32,107 nucleotides of DNA from Planctomycetia bacterium (GCA_030539295.1 JAUNSJ010000040.1:1-32107); one strand, 5' to 3'; shown: positions 1 through 9,418, counted from the first letter of the stretch. The notes: generated from the letters alone by a model not told the origin. Numbers and translations are program-made.

Positions 1-9
1 GCTGCGCTC

Positions 10-172
10 CCTTGCCCCGGGCTATGATGTGCTGGCCTTACAGGCCGCCGGTGAAAGGCGATGATGGGTAAATGGCGAATCCAACGCAGATTGGCTGGGC
101 TTCCGTTTTCGTTGTTGGCACTTCCCAAACGTTATTGCTGGGTCGGACCCTGGCGAGCAGGCCCTCCCTATC
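10..172 (+). repeat. Dispersed intergenic hairpin repeat, copy 1
   Basis: The reverse complement of 31553-31746 matches this stretch over most of its length. The match includes a GGCCTTACAGGCC palindrome near 34-46, the phrase GATGATGGGTA, and a shared GTTATTGCTGGGTCGG block followed by an arm pair around GCGAGCAG. It carries an open frame that runs into the hydrolase gene, but the repeat origin of that frame argues against translation starting here. Confidence 0.8.
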
Positions 173-227
173 TTCGCAAGAAAGTTTGGCGCGCACCCAT
201 TTGCGAGCAGTCGCGTTATTGTGCCAC

Positions 228-256
228 TTGACTTTTTGCGTGGTGTGTGTTATGAT
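228..256 (+). promoter_or_regulatory. Sigma-70-type promoter for the alpha/beta hydrolase
   Basis: TTGACT at 228-233 and TATGAT at 251-256 are separated by 17 nt. Transcription would begin near 263 and give a leader of about 67 nt before the GTG at 330. It lies just outside the repeat copy. Confidence 0.65.
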
Positions 257-329
257 TAAGAGGATGAGAGGGGCGAGAGCGGCTCTCTTACACTACCCAC
301 CCGCTAAATCTTTGTTAAGGAGAAGAAGA

Positions 330-1205
330 GTGAAAAAACTAGCGTTCCTGTTCGTTCTGTTCTGCAGCTTGTGTTCGTTGAGCTTTGGTTTCGAAAGCTA
401 TCCGGTGTGGCCGTCGACGCCGCCGGGGGATAAGGCGGAGCAATATGAAGAGAACGGGGGTAAATTCTACAAGCCAGTCCTCGAATGGTGGCAGCCGGAG
501 CATCAGACGAGCGATGCCTGTTTAATCATCTGCTGCGGGGGTGCCTATATGGGTCTGGCGTACGACTATGAAGGGGTCATGCCGCGTGATTATTTTCTGT
601 CGAAAGGCATAACGGTCGTCATGCTGCGGTATCGCATTCCGCGTCGCGAGGGAGTTCCGAAGCATCAGGCGGCGTGGCAGGATGTGCAGCGGACCATTCG
701 GTTCGTTCGTTCGCACGCGGATGAGTGGAAGATTAGCCCGGAAAAGATTGGCGTTATGGGCTTTTCGGCAGGGGGGCATCTAACCCTCATGGCCGCGACA
801 ACGAGTCAAACGCCCGCTTATGAGCCGGTCGACGACCTCGATAAGGTGCCATGCCATCTCAATTTCGCGGTCCCGATTTATCCCGCCTACGTCCTGAAAG
901 ACGGGCCGGACGGAGCCAATACGGGCAAGGGAAACGATTCGAGTCTGGTCGACGATTTCGCGTTCGACGAGAAGACGCCGCCTATGTGCCTGGTCCACGG
1001 CGACGGCGACCCCTACTCGGCTATGGGCTCGATTACGGTCTATCACAAACTGCGCACAATGAATATTCCCGCGGAAGTTCACGTCTTTGCCTTGGCGAAT
1101 CACGCGTTCAATAACTGCGGCCCGGACGCCCCGATGCGTCGCTATCCCGACCGCGTCTACGACTGGCTCGGCGAACTCGGCTTTCTCAAGTCTCCCGAGA
1201 TGTAG
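330..1205 (+). CDS. Exported alpha/beta hydrolase (BD-FAE/acetyl-esterase-like)
   Basis: Predicted secreted serine hydrolase, probably an esterase acting on acylated carbohydrates or small esters; the substrate cannot be read from sequence. The nucleophile elbow GFSAGGH places the catalytic Ser at residue 146. The acid is probably Asp227 in HGDGDPYS and the base His258 in ANHAF. CCGGAYMG occupies the place of the usual HGGG oxyanion loop, an unusual variant. The N-terminus (Lys-Lys, then a hydrophobic stretch to about residue 20) is a signal peptide. The GTG at 330 is chosen because AGGAG at 318-322 lies 7 nt upstream and the promoter at 228-256 excludes most upstream codons; the frame stays open back to 72, but that part is repeat DNA. 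The product is 291 residues. A terminator-like hairpin follows. Fold confident, substrate unknown. Confidence 0.85.
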   Translation: MKKLAFLFVLFCSLCSLSFGFESYPVWPSTPPGDKAEQYEENGGKFYKPVLEWWQPEHQTSDACLIICCGGAYMGLAYDYEGVMPRDYFLSKGITVVMLRYRIPRREGVPKHQAAWQDVQRTIRFVRSHADEWKISPEKIGVMGFSAGGHLTLMAATTSQTPAYEPVDDLDKVPCHLNFAVPIYPAYVLKDGPDGANTGKGNDSSLVDDFAFDEKTPPMCLVHGDGDPYSAMGSITVYHKLRTMNIPAEVHVFALANHAFNNCGPDAPMRRYPDRVYDWLGELGFLKSPEM

Positions 1206-1562
1206 TTGCGGCTGGCACACATACGCTTGCAGCTTCCCGCTTGACGTTGGTCGGACGGGAAGCCTTTTCTTCTCCCTGGTCTTTTTGAAGTCCTTTACCT
1301 CTTGTGCACAGATTACCTCTCTTACTATTTTTGCCTGACAGAGGGCTAAAAATTTTTCACTTTGGCGGCAAAAAAAGGGCGTCAGGGGCAAACTGCTCTG
1401 GTGTCATTCGAGCAAATTGGTTATGCTTATAGAGATTATGGAACGGACACTGTTGACCAGCGTAGGCGGTGACCTTTGGTTATAACGGATCAGGGGCGAG
1501 TACCGGGAAGCGAAGGTCGGTGATAAAACGGGTATACCGGACGGACGATAAAAGGATGATTT
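1206..1562. other. Intergenic region between hydrolase and LysM gene
   Basis: It holds the hairpin at 1232-1267. Beyond that I see no gene and no promoter of good quality. A TTGACC near 1452 lies 22 nt from a TATAAC, too far apart for a standard pair. The ribosome binding site AAAGGA lies just before the ATG at 1563. Confidence 0.5.
1232..1267 (+). terminator. Probable Rho-independent terminator after the hydrolase
   Basis: GCTTCCCG (1232-1239) pairs perfectly with CGGGAAGC (1256-1263) and is followed by CTTTTCTTCT. The T run is interrupted, which lowers confidence. Confidence 0.6.
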
Positions 1563-3296
1563 ATGATCAAACTGTTTGAGAAATTATTTAAGACCGTATT
1601 TGTACTGGCAGTCTGGTTGTTCATAGCCGTAGCGACGGCGGCCGTCTTACCGGATGCGGCGTGGGAGAAGTTTCCGACGAAGTTATCGTTTGTCCGGGAG
1701 TTTCTGGCGGAGAAGAACATCATCTCATCGCAATTCCGCAAAGACAGTAACGGCTGGGCGGAGTCAGGGGACTTCGTCAATCCGGTCGATAAACTGGCGG
1801 CGACTCCTGCCCCGACGGAGCTGTCCGGGGGGAATCCTGATCCGGTGGTAAATACAGAACCCAATTTAGAAGAAGGACTTGCGCCAATTGACGTCGTTCC
1901 CAATATTGCGACGACGGAAGTACCGGCGTTTCCCACGGCCGCGCCTTTTGCGACAGAAACGATCGCGGAAACGGGCACAGTTCCGGACTCCGGCCAGGGC
2001 AATCGCGCCCTTACAGGTCAGGAGGAGCCGCCTGCACTGCCCGCTTTTAGTCATCTGACCGAGGCCTCCGGTTCGGATTCGGTAGATCCGCAGCCTGCGG
2101 GTCTGCTCCCGGTTGCGTCTGTCCCGGAGAGCGTTTCTGACAGCGTGCCCTTACCAACGCTCCCGGCCGCCGACCCTCTTCTGGTTCGGGCCAATGAGGG
2201 GCAAGCACAAGCAGACAGCCCGGCTGCGTCGTCTGAATCGTCTCCCTTTCCCGCCTTAGCCGCAGCCGCGTCCGATTCGTCACGGGATACCCTGCCGAAC
2301 CTGAGTTTTGACCAACCCGGTGAGATGGCTGCTCCGACCCCGGCCCCGGCCCCTGCCCCGACGTCCGTGGCGGGACCGGCACTCGCGTCTGAAGAAACCG
2401 GGAATCCGGACCAGTCGGGCACGCAACCCTTGGCCATTACGGCATTTCCAGCTCCCGAGCCCGACGTCCAGCCGGCCGGTTTTACGAGTACGGCCGCACC
2501 GACGAGCGTTCTGCCCGAATTCCCTGCCTCGATCGACGTGCCAGCGGCCCCGACGGCCTCGGCCCCGCACGAGCAACTACTGGCGACTCTTGAGCAGTCG
2601 CAAGATCCAAGTCAAGTCAAAGAAACGTTTTACAAACTGAATCAGATTCTTGCCCAGAGTCGCGAGCAGCTTTCGTCAGGCGATTTGCAACTTCTGCACG
2701 AGAACCTCGATCGACTTGCTTTTACCGTATTTTACGATGGTCGTCGTCATATTCTGGAGCCGGAATATATTGTGGGTCAGTCAGAAACACTGTCGTCGAT
2801 TGCGGCCAGTTATAAAATCACGCCGCAACTGCTCGGCGTTCTGAACTCACTCGATTGTCCGGTGGACCAGCCACTGCCGCATGGAACGCACTTAAAAGTC
2901 GTGCGTGGCCCGGTTACGGCGACGGTCTCGATGAACGAGAAGGAGCTTACGTTGCTCTTTGACGGCTTGTACGCGGGGCGGTTCAAGATGGGATGTTCAG
3001 CAGGGGCCAAGAGCCTTCGCGGCGTCGTTTCCGTGACGCGTAAAGTGCAAAATCCGCAGTATAACGGCCCGCTTGAAAATGGTCAGTGGGGCTCGATTCA
3101 AGGGGGCGACGCCACGAATCCACTCGGGGCCTTCTGGATAGAACTGAATAACGGACTCGGCTTGCAGGGCACGAACCATCCGGAATATATTGGCAGTGAC
3201 GTTGCCGCGGCCGGGGGTCTGATCTTCTCGAACAAGGATATCAATCACCTGAATATTCTTCTCCCGACAGGGGCCAGTATACATCTGTGCGACTGA
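1563..3296 (+). CDS. LysM protein with inactive-looking L,D-transpeptidase (YkuD) domain
   Basis: 577-residue envelope protein. Residues 1-30 form a signal peptide or membrane anchor. Residues 60-350 are a long linker rich in Pro, Ala, Ser and Thr. A LysM-like segment lies at about 397-447 (EYIVGQSETLSSIAASYKIT) and a YkuD-like fold fills about 450-577. Family members have HGT, then P..IG, then SHGC.R with a catalytic cysteine. Here the corresponding stretch reads LQGT, PEYIG, then AAAGGLIFSN, so the first His, the Ser, His, Cys and Arg of the active site are all replaced while the surrounding fold residues remain. It therefore probably binds peptidoglycan or a partner rather than cross-linking. 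The ATG is supported by AAAGGATG about 5 nt upstream. The gene is monocistronic and convergent with the GTPase. Domain call is firm; loss of activity is inferred from the motif. Confidence 0.85.
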   Translation: MIKLFEKLFKTVFVLAVWLFIAVATAAVLPDAAWEKFPTKLSFVREFLAEKNIISSQFRKDSNGWAESGDFVNPVDKLAATPAPTELSGGNPDPVVNTEPNLEEGLAPIDVVPNIATTEVPAFPTAAPFATETIAETGTVPDSGQGNRALTGQEEPPALPAFSHLTEASGSDSVDPQPAGLLPVASVPESVSDSVPLPTLPAADPLLVRANEGQAQADSPAASSESSPFPALAAAASDSSRDTLPNLSFDQPGEMAAPTPAPAPAPTSVAGPALASEETGNPDQSGTQPLAITAFPAPEPDVQPAGFTSTAAPTSVLPEFPASIDVPAAPTASAPHEQLLATLEQSQDPSQVKETFYKLNQILAQSREQLSSGDLQLLHENLDRLAFTVFYDGRRHILEPEYIVGQSETLSSIAASYKITPQLLGVLNSLDCPVDQPLPHGTHLKVVRGPVTATVSMNEKELTLLFDGLYAGRFKMGCSAGAKSLRGVVSVTRKVQNPQYNGPLENGQWGSIQGGDATNPLGAFWIELNNGLGLQGTNHPEYIGSDVAAAGGLIFSNKDINHLNILLPTGASIHLCD

Positions 3297-3356
3297 CACT
3301 TGTGCGGCGCATGCGTGCATGCCACAGGGGAAGACACGCGGGGTTACCTGGCCGGG

Positions 3357-4835
3357 CTACTCAAGTCCGGGCAGGAGTTTAGCAATCTGCTCGGCGAGCA
3401 GTCGCTCGCATTCCTGCTGCTGACTGTCACGTTGCGTGAACTGTCCGAAAAGATTTTTTTTACGCGTACCCAACCGGGAAAGGATTTTGAGCAGGCCGGG
3501 ATTATCCAGCTTGATTTGGTGGAGTCCGACCAGGATTTGTGAAACGTCTTCGATGGCCTTACCGCGTGTCTGCAGCTTGCGGACCAGGTCAATTCCGCGC
3601 CAGAGGAGAATGTAGAGTACTTCCTTGCCCGGCTCGATAGCGACCACTTGTTCCCGCTGATTGTATTGATAATAATGAAAGCCCTTCGCTGCACTGCCGA
3701 CGGCTCCCCCCAGTACGCCGCCAATGGCGCCACCGAGCAGGGTACCCAGTCCAAGCGTGGCGCCGAGCAGAGTCACGTCGAGCGCTGCCCCCGCCGCCGC
3801 ACCGAGTCCGGCGCCCACGGCACCCCCCTGCTTGTATTGCGACCACGCCGCGTCACTAAACAGATCGGCGTTCGACGTGGTTATGGCCTCGATATCAAAT
3901 GCCTGACGCTGTAAAATGCCCGAATGAAACCCCCATATCGCCAGCAGTTCCGAGTGCACGTCATGCTCCATGGCGTAGATCTGCGTATTGAGCGTATTGG
4001 CCAGCTCCTGCTCGCAACTGGCCCTCATTTCGGCCGTCACATTACGGCGAACAAGGTTCATGGCCGCGACCTTAATGAGGAGCTGGGCAAGGGCGTTTCG
4101 CGACCGGGTAATTCGGTCCTGCTCCCTTGCGCGACGGTCGGCAATCTCATCGCGGAGTACGCCAGCGGCGAGCGGGTCAACGACGTGAACCGCAATCTTT
4201 TCAAAAAGTTGTAACTCATTTTGAAAGTTCCTCTGGTGCGCATCGTAGACCTGGACCAGGAAAAAGCCATGCTCCGCCAGTGCTTTTCGCCATTCGCTCT
4301 CTTGACTGCGCAGGGTAATCCCCGACTCTTCCGGAAGGTCTATGTTATTAAAGACGACGATCATGGGCTTGCGTGTGGCGGCAATGAGGGGGAGTGTATC
4401 GCGAATAAGAGACTGCCGCGGATTCTCCGCAACATTGGCCACAAAGAGGATCAAATCGGCGCGTGCCACTTCGCGCCAGGCGCGCAAGTCGTGGCGCCAG
4501 AGTGCGTCGTCGCCTGGCAGGACCGACATAATTTCATCGAGGGCAAGCGTGGCCGACCCGCTCTGCTGCTCACGCCGCTGCTCCAGTAAGTCGAGCAATT
4601 CACTGGACATCTGAAAGCCAGGCGTATCGATCAGCTGCAGGATTTCCGTCGTATGCCGGTAATACACTTTTTGTATTTGAGCGCGAACCGTAGTCCCTGT
4701 ATAGGCATTGACCTCGCCGAAATTGGGGTCGCCGGTGAGCGTACGCAGGACGGAGGTCTTGCCTTCGTTTGTGGGACCGATCACGGAAACAATGACAGGT
4801 CGGACCTGCTTGAGTTCTTCAGTGGTAAAATTCAT
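3357..4835 (-). CDS. DUF3482-like GTPase
   Basis: 492-residue P-loop GTPase of the Era/TrmE-like class. G1 is GPTNEGKT at residues 20-27. A Thr-rich switch I is near 46-50. G3 is DTPG at 70-73. G4 is NNID at 163-166, a variant of NKxD. After the G domain come a helical region and a Gly/Ala-rich hydrophobic segment at about 335-385, the arrangement I associate with DUF3482 proteins, suggesting membrane association. Its start overlaps the stop of the upstream membrane protein gene by 4 nt (ATGA), so the two are translationally coupled. DUF2868 and DUF3482 proteins are commonly encoded side by side, which supports both calls. The biological role is unknown; a membrane-linked GTPase partner complex is inference. 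Confidence 0.8.
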   Translation of the reverse strand: MNFTTEELKQVRPVIVSVIGPTNEGKTSVLRTLTGDPNFGEVNAYTGTTVRAQIQKVYYRHTTEILQLIDTPGFQMSSELLDLLEQRREQQSGSATLALDEIMSVLPGDDALWRHDLRAWREVARADLILFVANVAENPRQSLIRDTLPLIAATRKPMIVVFNNIDLPEESGITLRSQESEWRKALAEHGFFLVQVYDAHQRNFQNELQLFEKIAVHVVDPLAAGVLRDEIADRRAREQDRITRSRNALAQLLIKVAAMNLVRRNVTAEMRASCEQELANTLNTQIYAMEHDVHSELLAIWGFHSGILQRQAFDIEAITTSNADLFSDAAWSQYKQGGAVGAGLGAAAGAALDVTLLGATLGLGTLLGGAIGGVLGGAVGSAAKGFHYYQYNQREQVVAIEPGKEVLYILLWRGIDLVRKLQTRGKAIEDVSQILVGLHQIKLDNPGLLKILSRLGTRKKNLFGQFTQRDSQQQECERLLAEQIAKLLPGLE

Positions 4836-7549
4836 AACGCTTTTGTTGGGTATGCGGTTAGGTTGGTTTGGAGGGAATTGAGGATGGTGTCCGTTACCTC
4901 CGGGGAAGAGCAGACGGCGGTCTCAAGGGGCAGTAACAGGCGTGGCATCGCGTCGACAATTTCCTCCTCCGGTCGGCCCTGCAATTCGAAAACGGCAATC
5001 CAGACCGCGGCTGAGGCAACGAGCGTGTGGACCTGAACCGCCTGTTCTGACAGGGAATCAGGAGGCATGTCCGAGGCGTCGTCGTTCGACTTGCGTGCGA
5101 ATCGGGCGAGAAACTCGGTGCGTATGCGTTCTTTTGCCAGTTGCCAGGACGCGGGAATGGCCGCGCCAACAACGGCCCCGGCCGCGCCGCCGGCGACGGT
5201 GGACGGTAAGAGGGTTCCCAGACCGCCGACCACCCCGGCCAGAGCGGACAAGGTGAGCGTGCCACCCAAAAGGGGAGCCAAAGTCACGGCGACCGGAATG
5301 GCCGCGCCGACCGACGCGGCGCCCAGTGCCCAGCCGGGACTCAATCGGGAACAGAACTGCTTCGTTTGTGTTACGAGTTCCAGAGTGGGGCCGAGCTTCT
5401 CCGTGACGTCGGTCAGGCCCAATCCCAGACGGTTCGACTCCTGCGCTAGCGCGGCCAGCGGCGTCCGTGTGGCGTTCACTCCCTCTTGCGATTCCTGCTC
5501 CGCCGTTACGACGTCGGATTCATGCTGCTCCGCGTCGCTCCGATGGAGCCAGGACGCCAGTCGTCCGCGCGCCGCAGTAAGCCAGGAGCGATTCTCCTCC
5601 TGATACAAGGCCGTCAGGTTCCGATAGAGGTTCGTCATGCGAAGCAACTGCTCCTGCTCCGCGTCCTGGCCGTTTTCCGCATGCGCGGGCGTAGCGAACA
5701 GGGCTTTGACCTCATTGCGAACCAAGGCAAAGGCCTCATCAGCCCGAGACTCCGAATCGCGAACGTGCCCTGCCCCGGACGTCGGAGTAAAGAGAGCGAG
5801 CAGTTGCCGCCGCGCCGACGGGAGGTTCAACTGATGGTCATAGCAGGAAACCGGTATGACCTTGTGTTCTCGGGTCGTTGCCAGCTCTTCGAGCGACTGG
5901 CGCCAGTCGGCCAGGCGCTGCTGCGGAGCCGCGCTGTCCGGGGGGAACTTCCGTCGCAACTGTTCGCCACAGGAGAGCAGTACGTACATAGGCGTCTCTC
6001 GCGGGAGCAGGTCGAGCAGGTCACGATAAAGAAAGCGCAACGTTTGACGCGCTGGCGGGATACTGCAATCGGTCAGAACGAGGCAAAGCGTCATCTCTTC
6101 CGCGTGCTCTTTCATAAAATCTCTAAAGGCCGCGAGCGAACTGCGACTGGCCGCAACGTTTTCGAAGGTCACCGCGTCGTCGGCCAGAGGCGAGAGGAAC
6201 TGCCATTTTTCGGGCCCGAGTTCCGTCTCATAAGCGAGCAGTAATGTCTTGTTCGCCTTCGCCGGCGTCAGGGCGGAATCGTCTGCCGCGCTTGTGGCGA
6301 CCGCACGCCGCTGATCTTCCAGATAGGCGAATCGCGACCGACGCTCCTGCTCAAGTTCCTCTTCCGTCTCGTCGGCATGACGTACAAGCTCTGACCGAAC
6401 GCGATGCGGTTGTATGCGGTCGATTAACGCTTGATAGTAGGGTTCGTTCCAGTCGGGGCGGTAGTCACGAATCGACCAGCGAAAGAGGAGAAGATAGCCC
6501 AGCGTCAGAAAAACGCGTGGGACAACGGCGTAAAAGAGAACGCATGCCAAAAGGAAAAAGGACCATCGGGCACGCACATGACTCGTCGCCTGTACACTCG
6601 CGGGCACAGGCGATACACTCGCAGGCACAGACTGCGTGCTCGCCGGCGCGGCCGACTCCTGGAACAGCCACTGCACATCTTCCGTCGTCGGTATCGGACA
6701 GACGTAACTCAAGGGGCGTCCCCACGTTTCCATGACCGCGTGCACCTGACGCACATCGCCCAGCGACGTCTTCCATCGGTATTTATATTCGTTACTCTGC
6801 ATTTGAAACAGGAGCAGGAGCAGCATGGTTCCGGACATGGCAAACCAGAATAGATGGGTACACACACCACTGAAGAACAAGATGGGTCGCGCCCGTCCGG
6901 CAAAATAATCGGTGAACAGGCGCATGTTCTTTTCCCAGTCATTCGTGCCTGCGTCCACTTCCTTCCCGGTACTGGCGGCATCGCGGGTTGTGCTTTGCTT
7001 GCGCGTTCCGTGAAACAGGGCCAGGTTCCATTTCAGGAGCGTACCAGCACACCAGAAGGCTGCCGTAATAATCATGCTCCCCATAAAACCAAAGAGAAAG
7101 CTGCCCAAAAGGGACATTTTGCGGACACGCAGTTTCCGCCTTTTCAAAAGACACAGCGGCAGTGACAGTACGGTTACAACGAAAAAGCAGAGCGAAATAA
7201 AGAGGAAAAGGAGCTGCCCGGCCATAAAGAAGAAGAACGGACCGGCTAAATTCACTTCGTAGCCTTCGAGCATGCGTGCCGCTTTCGCCAAGGGGAAAAT
7301 CGTCATACCGAGCAGAAGAGCAATCGCCAGCGCGAGCAGGAGGAAAAGCCGAATAAACAGCTTAAGACGTCGCGGCGTGAGCGGCGTGTACTGCGGCAGT
7401 AGCAGTCGGGAGCGTTCGACCAGAGTGCCTTGAACCTCGTCGTTCGCGCCCGGGGCAAGGCCGAGCGCACTCGGCTCACGACCGCCTTCGAGCAGACGGA
7501 CAAACTCAAGCGTAAGCGCATCGTCCAGAGAAATCTTTTCCGCTTTCAT
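4832..7549 (-). CDS. DUF2868-like multi-pass membrane protein
   Basis: Large inner-membrane protein of about 905 residues from the ATG at 7549. Hydrophobic segments lie at about 65-85, 108-138, 150-172, 225-250 and 330-360. A long soluble region (about 380-750) has an alpha/beta pattern containing LCLVLTDCSIPP. Near the C-terminus is a Gly/Ala-rich hydrophobic stretch (about 760-815) much like the one in the downstream GTPase. Size, topology and the coupled GTPase fit the DUF2868 family. The frame is open up to an ATG at 7600 that directly abuts the rpoN stop (TAAATG); that start would add 17 residues. I prefer 7549 because MKAEKISLDDALTLEF is the natural-looking start and GGCGAG lies just upstream, but coupling from 7600 is possible. 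Function unknown. Confidence 0.75.
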   Translation of the reverse strand: MKAEKISLDDALTLEFVRLLEGGREPSALGLAPGANDEVQGTLVERSRLLLPQYTPLTPRRLKLFIRLFLLLALAIALLLGMTIFPLAKAARMLEGYEVNLAGPFFFFMAGQLLFLFISLCFFVVTVLSLPLCLLKRRKLRVRKMSLLGSFLFGFMGSMIITAAFWCAGTLLKWNLALFHGTRKQSTTRDAASTGKEVDAGTNDWEKNMRLFTDYFAGRARPILFFSGVCTHLFWFAMSGTMLLLLLFQMQSNEYKYRWKTSLGDVRQVHAVMETWGRPLSYVCPIPTTEDVQWLFQESAAPASTQSVPASVSPVPASVQATSHVRARWSFFLLACVLFYAVVPRVFLTLGYLLLFRWSIRDYRPDWNEPYYQALIDRIQPHRVRSELVRHADETEEELEQERRSRFAYLEDQRRAVATSAADDSALTPAKANKTLLLAYETELGPEKWQFLSPLADDAVTFENVAASRSSLAAFRDFMKEHAEEMTLCLVLTDCSIPPARQTLRFLYRDLLDLLPRETPMYVLLSCGEQLRRKFPPDSAAPQQRLADWRQSLEELATTREHKVIPVSCYDHQLNLPSARRQLLALFTPTSGAGHVRDSESRADEAFALVRNEVKALFATPAHAENGQDAEQEQLLRMTNLYRNLTALYQEENRSWLTAARGRLASWLHRSDAEQHESDVVTAEQESQEGVNATRTPLAALAQESNRLGLGLTDVTEKLGPTLELVTQTKQFCSRLSPGWALGAASVGAAIPVAVTLAPLLGGTLTLSALAGVVGGLGTLLPSTVAGGAAGAVVGAAIPASWQLAKERIRTEFLARFARKSNDDASDMPPDSLSEQAVQVHTLVASAAVWIAVFELQGRPEEEIVDAMPRLLLPLETAVCSSPEVTDTILNSLQTNLTAYPTKAL

Positions 7550-7600
7550 GATCTCGCCATTCAAGGTTCTCGTTGATTTTGACAGGCACGGATGAAACAT

Positions 7601-9181
7601 TTATTTCCAGGAGCGACGCTGACGACTACTCGGTATCTTCAACGACTGCCGATACTTGGCCACGGTCCGGCGCTCAATTTTTATGCCTTCCTTTTTCAGG
7701 AGTATGACCATTTCTTCGTCACTCAACGGACTTTGCTTGTCTTCCCCGGCAACGAGTTCCTTGATTCGCGAGCGCACGGTATTTTGAGAAAAGACGCAGT
7801 CCAGGTCGTCCTCGCTCCCCTGGACGACGGCCGGATAAAACGGGGCGGGAGCCTCCGTCTTCGCTATGGCCCCGGAGAAGAAGTGGGCTAATTCCACGAT
7901 CCCCTGCGGTGACTGAAGCCATTTGCCGGCACAGGCACGAGAAACGGTTGTTACGTGCAGATGCACCTTGTCGGCAATCTGCTGCCGCGTCAGTGGCCGC
8001 AACGCTTTCGACCCTTGGGTAAAATAATCCTTCTGATATTCGACAATCTCTTCGGCTACGCGCTGTAACGTCGATTGACGCTGCTGAATGGCCTCCATGA
8101 GCCACCGTGCGGAACTCATCTTCTTACGTAAAAAGTTTTTCGTCTCCGGGTCGGTCGCCTTCTGCTTGTAAATTTCGCGATAATAGGGACTTATATACAG
8201 ATTACTACCGCGTCCGCGGGCCGTTCGGACCTGTAGTGACCCGTCTTGCATTTGCTCCACGTAGACGTCGGGCTGTATGACCACGTTTTCGCTCCGCCTG
8301 AACGCCGCACCGGGCCGCGGATTCAGTTGCCGAATCTCCTCCAGAATCCGCTCAATCAGCTCGAAAGAATACCCCGTCTTGCGTGAAATCTGCGGAAATC
8401 GATTCTTTTCTATATCTTCCGCATGCTGACTGATAAGACAGCGCATCTCCTGAGCCAAAGGCAACTCCGGGCCGATCTGGAGCAGGAGACATTCCTGAAG
8501 CGTTCGGGCGCCAACTCCTTTCGGCTCCAGCGTTTGCACAAAGGTCAGCGCCGCGCGCACCGCTTGACGCTCCTCTTTCGTGGCGTCCTTCGGAAGTAAA
8601 CTGCTCACCGGCTCACGCAGGTATCCGTTCGCGTCCAGATTGTAAATGATTTTTTCGCACAAACTGAACTTTTCAGGGGTCAGGTCGAACCATCGCAACT
8701 GCTCCATAAGGTGGTCGGACAGCGTCTCGCCAGGCGAGGTTACACTATTAATTAAGTCGCTATGGCGTGAGGAGGCGTCTTCTAGCCAATTCTGACTCCG
8801 CGCCGGCGATTCATCAGTCATGTCGCCGTAAAGAGATTCAAAGTCGGCCGCAACCTGAAACTCCTCAACCCCTTCCGACGAATGGTCTATGGCGTCGGCC
8901 GGCACCTCCGCGTCCTTATCGCTCGCGACGTCACTGGTCGGATGCGAGATGGGATTCTCCATGCCGGGAACATCCGCCTCGGACTCCACATAGCTCTCGT
9001 CCTCGTGGCCGTCCCCGGAATCCGATCTTTGTTCCAAAACAGGATTCTCCGCTATTTCCTGATCTATGCGTTCGTCCAACTGAAGAAGAGGCAACTGCAA
9101 TAGCTCCATCGACTGTATCAGCCGCTGGGAAAGAACTGTCTTCTGCTCCAGTCTGATTTCCTGACCTAACCCTATACCCAT
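7601..9181 (-). CDS. rpoN: RNA polymerase sigma-54 factor RpoN
   Basis: 526-residue sigma-54, which directs RNA polymerase to -24/-12 promoters and needs AAA+ activators. Region I at residues 1-50 has the Gln/Leu pattern (LSQRLIQSMELLQLPLLQLD). An acidic region II covers about 50-130. The core-binding domain spans about 130-310 and includes LEPKGVGARTLQECLLLQ. The helix-turn-helix is near 395-425 (TRQQIADKVHLHVTTVSRA). The RpoN box ERRTVAKYR lies at about 503-511. Length and order are normal. It heads a minus-strand run with the DUF2868-like and DUF3482-like genes and is directly adjacent to the former. No activator gene or clear -24/-12 promoter was found in this window. Confidence 0.97.
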   Translation of the reverse strand: MGIGLGQEIRLEQKTVLSQRLIQSMELLQLPLLQLDERIDQEIAENPVLEQRSDSGDGHEDESYVESEADVPGMENPISHPTSDVASDKDAEVPADAIDHSSEGVEEFQVAADFESLYGDMTDESPARSQNWLEDASSRHSDLINSVTSPGETLSDHLMEQLRWFDLTPEKFSLCEKIIYNLDANGYLREPVSSLLPKDATKEERQAVRAALTFVQTLEPKGVGARTLQECLLLQIGPELPLAQEMRCLISQHAEDIEKNRFPQISRKTGYSFELIERILEEIRQLNPRPGAAFRRSENVVIQPDVYVEQMQDGSLQVRTARGRGSNLYISPYYREIYKQKATDPETKNFLRKKMSSARWLMEAIQQRQSTLQRVAEEIVEYQKDYFTQGSKALRPLTRQQIADKVHLHVTTVSRACAGKWLQSPQGIVELAHFFSGAIAKTEAPAPFYPAVVQGSEDDLDCVFSQNTVRSRIKELVAGEDKQSPLSDEEMVILLKKEGIKIERRTVAKYRQSLKIPSSRQRRSWK

Positions 9182-9418
9182 CTGTCCGCAATTCCCTGTA
9201 TTTAAATATAGTAATTATAATAAATTTAACGTCACAACATTCTCCCCGCCGCGGGACTTCTATTCTATTATACCGTGAAAAAGATAAAAAAAAAGAAAGA
9301 AGACGGTTCCCTAACCGGTTTTTCGAATTTTTTCCGTTTTTTTCGCCTGCGAGAGAGCAAAAATAACCATCATGGGGTAAAGGCGTGGGGCCCGAGCGCG
9401 GATGGACCATGTCCCGAG
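9182..9418. other. rpoN upstream region, A/T-rich
   Basis: On the minus strand a TATAAT hexamer (9267-9272 on the plus strand as ATTATA) and a second one nearer the gene could be -10 elements for rpoN, but neither has a good -35. No gene is apparent; short open frames here come from low-complexity A/T and repeat DNA. Confidence 0.4.

Noticed and set aside
117..145. GGCAC ... TTGC resembling a sigma-54 -24/-12 promoter
   Set aside because: The spacing is far longer than the required five bases; the same holds for similar pairs near 1213 and 9505.
72..329. N-terminal extension of the hydrolase frame
   Set aside because: The sequence is a copy of the dispersed repeat, it lies largely upstream of a good promoter, and a signal peptide with a proper ribosome binding site begins at 330.
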